From: Bacillota bacterium
GTDB lineage: Bacteria; Bacillota; Clostridia; Oscillospirales; Ethanoligenentaceae
Direction: 5' to 3'
Length of the DNA stretch: 6,070 nucleotides
Assembly (NCBI GenBank): GCA_023391835.1
Contig: JAEWAE010000019.1
Location: forward strand, 1 to 6,070
Position numbers and translations under genes: made by a program. Under the pieces are notes generated by a model that was not told the DNA's origin, ran no database searches, and saw only the letters and a list, made by a program, of their open reading frames with translations. This document shows positions 1 to 5,799 of the stretch, piece by piece (within the stretch, counting starts at the first letter, position 1; every line of letters begins with the position of its first letter).

Positions 1-52
1 CCCCCTTTTGCTTCATAATGCGGTTGGCAAACCTGCATCTATTTTAGCAAAA

Positions 53-57
53 GGAGG
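53..57 (+). promoter_or_regulatory. ribosome binding site of the small plus-strand frame
   Basis: GGAGG, inside AAAAGGAGGTTTT, is a full match to the anti-Shine-Dalgarno core and stands 5 nt before the TTG at 63. The spacing is on the short side of normal. Nothing else downstream within range needs such a site, so it argues that the 20-codon frame is translated. Confidence 0.45.
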
Positions 58-62
58 TTTTC

Positions 63-125
63 TTGTATCTAAAGATTTTTATCCTCACCAGCATAGCTGG
101 TGGTTATTTCGCGCTAAAGCTATAA
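63..125 (+). CDS. possible 20-residue hydrophobic small protein, TTG start
   Basis: I do not recognise this as a named family. The frame starts at TTG (63-65), encodes 20 residues and stops at TAA (123-125). A perfect GGAGG at 53-57, within AAAAGGAGG, lies 5 nt upstream of the start, which is the main support. The peptide reads (M)YLKIFILTSIAGGYFALKL: Lys4, a hydrophobic core with an Ala-Gly-Gly turn, and Lys19. That pattern fits a short membrane-inserted peptide. TTG and GTG starts are also used by tsaD and secDF here, so the start codon is not disqualifying. A strong hairpin (130-169) begins 4 nt after the stop and could end the transcript. The frame is convergent with secDF. Alternatives are a non-coding RNA or chance: at 20 codons an open frame is weak evidence, and there is no homology evidence. 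The promoter is not visible and may lie left of the window. Confidence 0.35.
   Translation: MYLKIFILTSIAGGYFALKL
86..102 (+). repeat. perfect 7-bp inverted repeat, 3-nt loop, inside the small frame
   Basis: CACCAGC (86-92) and GCTGGTG (96-102) are exact reverse complements around the loop ATA, with a possible extra T85-G103 wobble pair. No run of T follows on either strand, so it is a poor terminator. It could be an RNA fold within the coding region of the 20-codon frame or part of a small RNA. Whether it forms in vivo is unknown. Confidence 0.5.
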
Positions 126-129
126 TATG

Positions 130-169
130 AAACAGGCCGCCACCCGCATGAGCGGGCGGCGGCCTGTTT
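130..169. terminator. long hairpin between secDF and the small plus-strand frame, possible bidirectional terminator
   Basis: A 12-bp perfect stem pairs 130-141 with 158-169 (AACAGGCCGCC with GGCGGCCTGTT at the core). After one A/C mismatch (142/157) it continues as CCCGC 143-147 with GCGGG 152-156, closing on the loop ATGA. On the minus strand it begins 20 nt after the secDF stop. The 3' arm ends in TTT and is followed by CATATTATA, so the U-tract is imperfect. On the plus strand it begins 4 nt after the small frame's stop and is followed by a short, broken T stretch. The location between convergent reading frames supports a terminator role for secDF, and possibly for both. Confidence 0.7.
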
Positions 170-189
170 GTATCGGGTCACGAAATCAA

Positions 190-2604
190 TCAGGCTTTTT
201 TGCCCGATTTGAGCGCTTTTTCGGCCTGCCGCTGCGCCTTGAGGGCGGCGGCTTGCTTTTCCTTGTGGCTCACCCATGACACCCAGAGGGGACCGGCGAT
301 GCAGATGGTGGAATAACAGCCGGTGACCACGCCCACCATCATAGGCAGGGCGAAACTGGTAATGGAGTCGAGGTGATACACCAGCGAGAAGGCGCACACC
401 ACGGCGATGGCCATAAACGTGGCAAGGGTGGTGTTGATGGAACGGGAAAACGACTGATTGATACTGCGGTTGGTCACATCAATGAAATGCACCTTGGTAC
501 CATACAGCCGGCGGTTTTCACGGATCCGGTCGTAAATGACGATGGTGTCGTTGACCGAGTAGCCAAGGATGGTCAGCAGCACAGCCACAAAGTTGTCGTT
601 CAGCGGAATCCGGAAGATGGAGAACGCTGCGAAAACCATCAGCAGGTCATGCAGCAGGGCGGCGAACGCCGTCAGGCCGGCGGGCAGGCCGCCGATGTGG
701 CGAAAACGAATCCAGATATAGATAATGATCAGCAGTGACGCCAACGCCACGGCAAGGATGCTCTGCCGCAGGAACTGGGCACCCATATCCGGGTTGACGT
801 TGTTGGTCTGATAGATGGAAACGCTGTTGTCTTTGAATTTGGTCGTCAGCGCGGTGGTCATAGCCGTCTGCTGCACGTTGCTCAGGCTCACCTTGCCGGC
901 GCCCTCGGCCCGGGAAACGGAAAAGATCAGCAGCTTGTCGTTGGTGCCGGTGATATGGTCGGTCTGGAGCGACACCTTATATTTGGTACTACCGGAATTG
1001 ATGGCGTCGGCCGCCGCCGTGCGGGCGGCGTTCTCGTCGATGGTGCCGGTGTACTGATATTTGAGAATGGCACCGCCGGTGAAGCTGATATCCATCTTCA
1101 CGCCCATGATGGCGGAAACCAGAATACCGGCCGCAATCAGCACGATGGAAATGGTATAGTAAATCCGCCGTTTGCCGATGAAATCGATGTGCAGCCGGGT
1201 GCGGCGCTCATCGAGCAGCTGCTGCTGGGCCGACTGACGGGCCGCCGCGGCGCGGGAAAGCTTGACCGACGGCTTTGGGGAATCTTCGTCCGGCTGGATC
1301 TCGGCCGGCTCCGGCGCCTTCGGGCCGTAAAGAGTGGCCTTGCGGGCAAACGGAAAGCGGGAAACGGACTTGAGCATCAGGCGGGACACGGTCAGGCCCA
1401 TGATGAAGTTGAACACCACGCCGATGACCAGCGTGTAACCGAAGGACTTCACCGAGCCGGAGCCGAGCCACATCAGGATCGCGCCGGCAATGATGACGGT
1501 GATGTTGCCGTCGAAAATGGCCGAGAAGCTGCGGTCGAAACCGGCGTCGATGGCGCCGTCGATGGTCTTGCCCACCCGCAGCTCCTCACGGATACGCTCG
1601 GCCGTGATGACGTTGCAGTCCACGCCCATGCCGATGGACAATATGATACCGGCGATGCCGGGCAATGTCAGCGTGATCTGCGGGATGGAAATGGAAAGCA
1701 GCGTGCCCGCCACATGGCCGCACAGCGCGATGACGGCGATCAGACCGGGCAGACGGTAATAGATAATCATGAAAAGCGCGATGAGAATAAACGCCAAAAT
1801 ACCGGCGTAAACCATCACGTTGAGTGCGCTCTTGCCCAGTGTCGGGGAAATGGTGGAAAAGTTGTCGGTCACCAGCTCAAACGGCACCGAGCCGGAGTTG
1901 ATCTGGTCGGCCAGCTTTTTGGCGGAAGCCGCCGTGAAGCCGCCCTGAATGACGCCTTTGCCCTCGGTGATGGGGTCGTTGACACCCGCCGACTCGATCT
2001 TTTCGTTATCGAGATAGATATCGAGGTTCTTGTTGTTATTCTTAATCCAAGTGGTGGCGTCGGCGAAAGCCTTGACCGCCGAAGCCTTCAGCGTGAAGGA
2101 AACCTCGTAGGAATTATCCTCGGGGTCGACCTCCACCGAAGCACTTTTGACGTCGCTGCCCTTGGCAATGGCCTGACCGTTGTTGTAATCGTCGCATTTG
2201 AATTCCAGCTGAACCATAGAGCCCAGCTCTTTGATTTCGGTCTGCGGGTCAAAGGTTTTGGTGCTCGACTGGTGCGGGATGCGCACGATGATGCTGGGGT
2301 GGGTGGGGTTATCGTCTGCGTAGATTTCCCGGTCGAGTATGTTTTTCTGATCCAGACGGTTTTTCAGCATGGTGGTAGCGTCGTCCATCTGCTGCTTAGT
2401 GACGGTCGTCCCCTTCGGCGGCGTGAAGGTCACGTCGATGCCGCCCGAAATGTCGATGCCAAAGCGGCTCTGCGACGCCGGTTTGATCAGATACGTTTTG
2501 CTCCCGTCGCTGTTGTACCATATGCCGAACACCGCAAGGTACGCGATGATCAGGATGGCGATCACCGACAGGACGAAAGCCGATTTCCCCACTCGTTTGA
2601 ACAC
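190..2604 (-). CDS. secDF: protein translocase subunit SecDF (fused SecD-SecF)
   Basis: This RND-type membrane protein assists SecYEG, using the proton gradient to pull exported proteins across the membrane. The 804-residue product has one N-terminal membrane segment (about 10-29) and a large extracytoplasmic domain (30-260) with the SecD DISGG motif at 51-55. Five hydrophobic segments follow (about 262-410) with GMGVDCNVITAERIREE at 325-341. That matches the usual GMAVDANV motif, with Asp329 at the conserved acidic position. A hydrophilic linker (415-475) leads to the SecF half: membrane segment 482-502, DISFTGG at 505-511, and five more segments (615-778) containing GYSVNDTIVIYDRIRENRR at 681-699. 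This gives 12 segments in all. The tail is Lys/Ala-rich and cytoplasmic. It is somewhat longer than the Bacillus fused protein (737 residues, from memory). The GTG start is chosen because GGAAGGTGG (2611-2619) stands 6 nt upstream and membrane segment 1 then begins near residue 10. Regulation is discussed under the leader features. Confidence 0.96.
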   Translation of the reverse strand: MFKRVGKSAFVLSVIAILIIAYLAVFGIWYNSDGSKTYLIKPASQSRFGIDISGGIDVTFTPPKGTTVTKQQMDDATTMLKNRLDQKNILDREIYADDNPTHPSIIVRIPHQSSTKTFDPQTEIKELGSMVQLEFKCDDYNNGQAIAKGSDVKSASVEVDPEDNSYEVSFTLKASAVKAFADATTWIKNNNKNLDIYLDNEKIESAGVNDPITEGKGVIQGGFTAASAKKLADQINSGSVPFELVTDNFSTISPTLGKSALNVMVYAGILAFILIALFMIIYYRLPGLIAVIALCGHVAGTLLSISIPQITLTLPGIAGIILSIGMGVDCNVITAERIREELRVGKTIDGAIDAGFDRSFSAIFDGNITVIIAGAILMWLGSGSVKSFGYTLVIGVVFNFIMGLTVSRLMLKSVSRFPFARKATLYGPKAPEPAEIQPDEDSPKPSVKLSRAAAARQSAQQQLLDERRTRLHIDFIGKRRIYYTISIVLIAAGILVSAIMGVKMDISFTGGAILKYQYTGTIDENAARTAAADAINSGSTKYKVSLQTDHITGTNDKLLIFSVSRAEGAGKVSLSNVQQTAMTTALTTKFKDNSVSIYQTNNVNPDMGAQFLRQSILAVALASLLIIIYIWIRFRHIGGLPAGLTAFAALLHDLLMVFAAFSIFRIPLNDNFVAVLLTILGYSVNDTIVIYDRIRENRRLYGTKVHFIDVTNRSINQSFSRSINTTLATFMAIAVVCAFSLVYHLDSITSFALPMMVGVVTGCYSTICIAGPLWVSWVSHKEKQAAALKAQRQAEKALKSGKKA

Positions 2605-2610
2605 AGGCGT

Positions 2611-2619
2611 CCACCTTCC
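2611..2619 (-). promoter_or_regulatory. secDF ribosome binding site, fixes the GTG start
   Basis: On the minus strand GGAAGGTGG precedes GTG (2604-2602) by 6 nt. It is one mismatch from AAGGAGG. No ATG near the first membrane segment offers an alternative, so this site decides the start. Confidence 0.75.
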
Positions 2620-2670
2620 AATCCGTAATTTTGCGCCGTCGCCGCCCGCCGTCAGCCGCCGGGGGCTCCG

Positions 2671-2714
2671 AAAAAACCGCGCGCCCCACAGTCCGGGTAA
2701 GGGGGAGCGCGCGG
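2671..2714 (-). terminator. intrinsic terminator hairpin in the purB-secDF gap, within the secDF leader
   Basis: Read on the minus strand, CCGCGCGC (2714-2707) pairs with GCGCGCGG (2684-2677). After a bulged T (2706), CCC (2705-2703) pairs with GGG (2687-2685), leaving a loop of about 15 nt. Six T residues (2676-2671) follow directly. A GC-rich stem plus T6 is a textbook rho-independent terminator. It lies 77 nt beyond the purB stop, so it can end the upstream operon. It also lies downstream of the secDF promoter and upstream of secDF, where it would act as an attenuator or leave a short RNA of roughly 55-60 nt. I see no competing antiterminator stem upstream of it in the short leader. Confidence 0.75.
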
Positions 2715-2735
2715 ACACAATATGCAACAGAATCT

Positions 2736-2764
2736 ATTATAGGGGGACGGGCCGGAAAAGTCAA
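2736..2764 (-). promoter_or_regulatory. vegetative (sigma-A type) promoter for secDF
   Basis: The minus strand shows a -35 TTGACT (2764-2759), exactly 17 bp, and a perfect -10 TATAAT (2741-2736). This is one mismatch from consensus overall. The expected transcription start is near 2729, giving a leader of about 125 nt before the GTG at 2604. The site lies just past the purB stop in otherwise GC-rich sequence, so chance is unlikely. An inverted repeat flanks the -35 box (2748-2755 and 2779-2786). Confidence 0.8.
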
Positions 2765-2786
2765 TTCATTCCCCGGCCCCGGCCCG
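2748..2786. repeat. 8-bp inverted repeat flanking the secDF -35 box
   Basis: CGGGCCGG (2748-2755) is the exact reverse complement of CCGGCCCG (2779-2786), separated by 23 nt that include the -35 hexamer. A second partial copy (CCGGCCCC, 2773-2780) overlaps it. No T-tract follows on the minus strand. It could be a fold at the 3' end of the purB message, 5 nt beyond the stop codon, or an operator-like site. Low-complexity G/C sequence makes chance plausible. Confidence 0.4.
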
Positions 2787-2791
2787 CGATA

Positions 2792-4225
2792 TTATACATT
2801 CAGCACAGGTTTGGCCCCGAGAACATTGTGCTCTTTTTCTAAAAGCGGAAGCACCGTGCCGCCGACATATTCTTCCACCTGCCGGCAGGCGCGGCCGGTG
2901 AAGGCGGCGGGGTCGAGCAGGGCGTCGATTTCCGACTCCTTCATGCCGAAAAGCGGGTCGCCTGCGATGCGGGAGATCAGGTCGTTTTCCAGCCCCTCTT
3001 CCTTGACGCGGCGGGCGGCGGCCATGGAATGCTGGCGGATGCGCTCGTGGAGCTGCTGGCGGTCGCCGCCGCGCTTGACGGCATCCATCATAATGGTCTC
3101 GGTGGCCATGAAGGGCAGCTCCCGTTTGACGCGCGCCGCCACGACCTTGGGGTAGACCACCAGCCCGTCGGCCACGTTGATGTAGATGTTGAGGATGGCG
3201 TCCACCCCAAGGAACGCCTCGGCCACCGCGATACGCTTGTTGGCCGAATCATCCAGTGTGCGCTCGAACCACTGGGTCGCCGCCGTCACGGCGGGGTTGA
3301 CCGTATCCACCATCACATAACGGGCCAAGGCGGTCATGCGCTCGCAGCGCATGGGGTTGCGTTTGTAGGGCATGGCCGACGAGCCGATCTGATGGGCCTC
3401 GAAGGGCTCTTCCATCTCTTTGAAGCTCTGGAGGATGCGCAGGTCATTGGCGAATTTACTCGCGCTCTGGGCCACGCCCGAAAGCGTGGCGAGCACGGCG
3501 CTGTCGACCTTGCGGGAATAGGTCTGACCCGACACGGGCACGACCTTCTCAAAGCGCATCTCTTTGGCGATGAGTTCCTCAAGACGTGTGACCTTCGCCT
3601 CATCCCCGTCGAAAAGTTCCATAAACGAGGCCTGCGTGCCCGTGGTGCCTTTCGAGCCGAGCAACTGCAGGCTGTCGATGCGGAATTGCAGCTCGTCGAG
3701 ATCCATCATCAGGTCGTGAATCCACAGCGAAGCACGCTTGCCCACGGTGGTCAGCTGGGCCGGCTGCAGATGGGTGTAGGCAAGGCAGGGCATCGCCCGA
3801 TAGCGCATGGCGAAATCGGCCAGATGGGCGATGACATTGAGCGCCTTTTTGCGCACAAGCTCCAATGCCTCCCGCATGACGATGATGTCGGTGTTGTCGC
3901 CCACATAGCAGGAGGTCGCTCCCAGATGGATGATGGGCCGGGCCGTGGGGCACTGCACCCCGAAGGCATAGACGTGGGCCATCACGTCGTGACGTACCTC
4001 ACGTTCCCGCGCCTCCGCCACGTCGTAATTGATGTCGTCGGCGTGGGCCTCCATTTCGGCGATCTGCCCGTCGGTGACGGGCAGGCCCAGCTCCTTTTCC
4101 GCCCGGGCCAGGGCGATCCACAGCCGGCGCCAGGTGCGGAACTTTTTATCCGCCGAAAAAAGATACTGCATTTCGGGGCTGGCGTAACGGGTGCAGAACG
4201 GGCTTTCATAACTGTTTTTGGCCAT
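2792..4225 (-). CDS. purB: adenylosuccinate lyase, human-type clade
   Basis: This cytosolic enzyme releases fumarate at two steps of purine synthesis: SAICAR to AICAR, and adenylosuccinate to AMP. The 477-residue product carries the fumarase/aspartase superfamily signature GSSAMPYKRNP at 281-291. Ser282 aligns with the catalytic serine of the family, His152 (in THLQPAQLTT) with the general-acid histidine, and His79 (in RHDVMAH) with a conserved active-site histidine. Other family blocks are LGATSCYVGDNTD (101-113), KGTTGTQASF (192-201), SGQTYSRKVD (232-241) and QWFERTLDDSAN (318-329). Length and motifs, including PYKRNP rather than PHKRNP, agree with human ADSL (484 residues) rather than Bacillus PurB (about 430), as far as I recall those sequences. 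The ATG start has AAAGGAG (4235-4241) 9 nt upstream. The gene follows tsaD by 74 nt with no visible promoter, so it is probably the last gene of that operon, which would end at the hairpin at 2671-2714. Confidence 0.97.
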   Translation of the reverse strand: MAKNSYESPFCTRYASPEMQYLFSADKKFRTWRRLWIALARAEKELGLPVTDGQIAEMEAHADDINYDVAEAREREVRHDVMAHVYAFGVQCPTARPIIHLGATSCYVGDNTDIIVMREALELVRKKALNVIAHLADFAMRYRAMPCLAYTHLQPAQLTTVGKRASLWIHDLMMDLDELQFRIDSLQLLGSKGTTGTQASFMELFDGDEAKVTRLEELIAKEMRFEKVVPVSGQTYSRKVDSAVLATLSGVAQSASKFANDLRILQSFKEMEEPFEAHQIGSSAMPYKRNPMRCERMTALARYVMVDTVNPAVTAATQWFERTLDDSANKRIAVAEAFLGVDAILNIYINVADGLVVYPKVVAARVKRELPFMATETIMMDAVKRGGDRQQLHERIRQHSMAAARRVKEEGLENDLISRIAGDPLFGMKESEIDALLDPAAFTGRACRQVEEYVGGTVLPLLEKEHNVLGAKPVLNV

Positions 4226-4299
4226 TGGAATCGACTCCTTTGCAGATGGTAACGGATGTTTTCCTGTCTTTTTCCCATCTCGGGCAAACGCGGCGCCCT

Positions 4300-5304
4300 T
4301 CAGGCAATATCGAGATTGGCAAAAGCATTGAGCTCCGGCCCGGCGGTATGACCGGCCCGAAACTCGTAATACGCCTGCGCGCCCACCATGGCGGCGTTGT
4401 CGCCGCACAGCGACAGCGGCGGCATGTAAAGCGGCAGGCTGCGGGCCCGGCAGTCGGCCTCGAGCCGCGCGCGCAGGCCGGAATTGGCCGCTACACCGCC
4501 GGCGAGCGCCACGGCCCGGCACCCGCGGGTGTCGGCCGCCAGCATCAGACGGGAGGCGAGCATATCCACCACCGCCTGTTGGAAAGAGGCCGCCACGTCG
4601 TCGGGGGCAATGAGCTGCCCTTTTTGCTGCCGGGTGTGCACATAATTGATGACGGCGGTCTTGAGCCCCGAGAAGCTGAAGTCATAGGGGGCGCCGTCCA
4701 CCTGGGGACGGGGGAGCTTCACGGCCGTGGGGTCGCCCCGCCCGGCCGCCCGGTCGATGGCCGCGCCGCCGGGGTAGGGGAAGCCGATTGCCCGCGCCGC
4801 CTTGTCGAAGGCTTCGCCCGCGGCATCATCCCGCGTGACCCCCAGCACGTGGAAGGCCGTGTAGCCGCCCACCTCGACGATATGGCTGTGCCCGCCCGAC
4901 GCCACCAGACACAGAAACGGCGGCTCGAGCTCCGGGTGGGCAATGTAATTGGCCGCAATATGGGAACGCAGATGATGCACCGGGATCAGCGGCCGCCCCA
5001 GCGACATGGCAAGCCCCTTGGCAAAATTGACTCCCACCAGCAGCGCACCGATCAGGCCGGGGGCATAGGTCACCGCCACGGCGTCGACCCCCTCCCAGCC
5101 ACAGCCGGCCTGCTCCACCGCCTGCCGCGCCAGCGGCACGATGGCCTCGGTATGGCAGCGGGAGGCAATTTCCGGCACAACGCCGCCATAAAGCCGGTGC
5201 ACGGGCACCTGGGAGGCCACCACGCTCGCCAGGACCTTGCGCCCGTCTTCCACCACGGCGGCGGCCGTCTCGTCGCAGGACGATTCAAAAGCCAGTATCT
5301 TCAA
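4300..5304 (-). CDS. tsaD: tRNA N6-adenosine threonylcarbamoyltransferase TsaD
   Basis: TsaD transfers the threonylcarbamoyl group from its AMP adduct to A37 of tRNAs that read ANN codons, working with TsaB and TsaE in the cytoplasm. The 334-residue protein has normal family length and an ASKHA/Kae1 layout. It opens with FESSCDETAAAVV (6-18). The metal-binding His pair H111-L-R-S-H115 lies in the glycoprotease-type signature at 96-116. ASGGHS (135-140), DDAAGEAFDK (159-168), FSFSGLK (209-215), GGVAANSGLR (269-278) and GDNAAM (301-306) follow, the last with the third metal ligand Asp302. The start is TTG, supported by GAGGAG (5313-5318) 8 nt upstream and by the family's standard MKILAFESSCDE opening. 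The gap after rimI is only 12 nt, with the ribosome binding site overlapping the rimI stop, so translation is probably coupled. Ser114 departs from the usual A/G at that position. Confidence 0.97.
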   Translation of the reverse strand: MKILAFESSCDETAAAVVEDGRKVLASVVASQVPVHRLYGGVVPEIASRCHTEAIVPLARQAVEQAGCGWEGVDAVAVTYAPGLIGALLVGVNFAKGLAMSLGRPLIPVHHLRSHIAANYIAHPELEPPFLCLVASGGHSHIVEVGGYTAFHVLGVTRDDAAGEAFDKAARAIGFPYPGGAAIDRAAGRGDPTAVKLPRPQVDGAPYDFSFSGLKTAVINYVHTRQQKGQLIAPDDVAASFQQAVVDMLASRLMLAADTRGCRAVALAGGVAANSGLRARLEADCRARSLPLYMPPLSLCGDNAAMVGAQAYYEFRAGHTAGPELNAFANLDIA

Positions 5305-5312
5305 TGCGAATT

Positions 5313-5318
5313 CTCCTC
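5313..5318 (-). promoter_or_regulatory. tsaD ribosome binding site, supports the TTG start
   Basis: GAGGAG on the minus strand stands 8 nt before TTG (5304-5302) and overlaps the last codons of rimI, including part of its TGA (5319-5317). No ATG is available at the conserved N-terminus, so this site and the family alignment together fix the start. Confidence 0.75.
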
Positions 5319-5799
5319 ACCCTCGGCCGGGATTCCCGCAAGCGGGGCCGTAAAATTTGGTCATGATCAGCGCGTCCTCCCGCGGACGCTCGTAAAAGCC
5401 GGGGCGCACGCCCTGCCGCACGAAGCCCTCCCGCTCATAAAGCCGGATGGCCCCGGCGTTGGAAACCCGCGCTTCCAGCGTCAGCAGCGAAAAGCCCCGG
5501 GCCCGGGCCTGCCGGTCGAGATACCGGAGCAGCGCGGTGGCCGTGCCCTGCCGCCGGCACGCCGGGTGCACCGCCACGTTGTCGATATAGCCCTCGCCGC
5601 AGACATGGGTCATGCCCGCATAGCCCACGGGCACACTCTCCCGCACGGCCACGACAAAAAGGGCGGCGGGGTTTTCCAACTCCTCTTCCAGCATCCACGC
5701 CTGCCAGGGAGTGGAAAAGCACAGCCGCTCGATTTCCGCCAGGGCCGGGATATGGGCCGCTTCCATGGGCACCACCGTGATACCCGGCGTCACACCCAT
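5317..5799 (-). CDS. rimI: RimI-type protein N-terminal acetyltransferase (GNAT family)
   Basis: This GNAT enzyme uses acetyl-CoA to acetylate protein N-termini, classically that of ribosomal protein S18 in enterobacteria; the substrate here is not known. The 160-residue protein has the RimI-like N-terminal block ending in FSTPWQ (28-33). The acetyl-CoA-binding strand and loop IDNVAVHPACRRQGTA (72-87) fits RxxGxG/A. LEARVSNAGAIRLYEREGF lies at 108-126. Glu109 and Tyr121 are 12 residues apart, as are the Glu and Tyr proposed as base and acid in Salmonella RimI. The C-terminus has the typical GFYERPREDALIM pattern (134-146). The ATG start lies inside the end of the upstream phosphatase gene (10-nt overlap), so translation is likely coupled; only a weak purine-rich stretch precedes it. 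rimI beside tsaD is a widespread arrangement. Confidence 0.93.
   Translation of the reverse strand: MGVTPGITVVPMEAAHIPALAEIERLCFSTPWQAWMLEEELENPAALFVVAVRESVPVGYAGMTHVCGEGYIDNVAVHPACRRQGTATALLRYLDRQARARGFSLLTLEARVSNAGAIRLYEREGFVRQGVRPGFYERPREDALIMTKFYGPACGNPGRG

Noticed and set aside
121..126. Exact TATAAT on the plus strand
   Set aside because: No -35-like hexamer lies 16-18 bp upstream (TGGTGG at 98-103). It overlaps the stop codon of the small frame and would fire straight into the hairpin.
955..2628. 557-codon open frame on the plus strand, opposite secDF
   Set aside because: It is antisense to a well-supported secDF, is rich in His/Gly/Arg/Asp typical of reverse frames of GC-rich genes, and has no recognisable motif.
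2605..2727. N-terminal extension of secDF to a TTG at 2727
   Set aside because: The extra 41 codons run through the terminator hairpin, start at about the predicted transcription start with no ribosome site, and put charged sequence before the first membrane segment. The GTG at 2604 has a good ribosome site.
3029..4252. 407-codon open frame on the plus strand, opposite purB
   Set aside because: It is antisense to conserved purB motifs and has a His/Gly/Arg-rich shadow composition with no family resemblance.
4281..4299. Weak GGGC/GCCC hairpin just after the tsaD stop
   Set aside because: Only four base pairs and no T-tract, so it does not support a terminator between tsaD and purB.
4226..4522. 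99-codon upstream extension of the purB frame
   Set aside because: It overlaps tsaD, and the purB ATG at 4225 has AAAGGAG at proper spacing and matches the family N-terminus.
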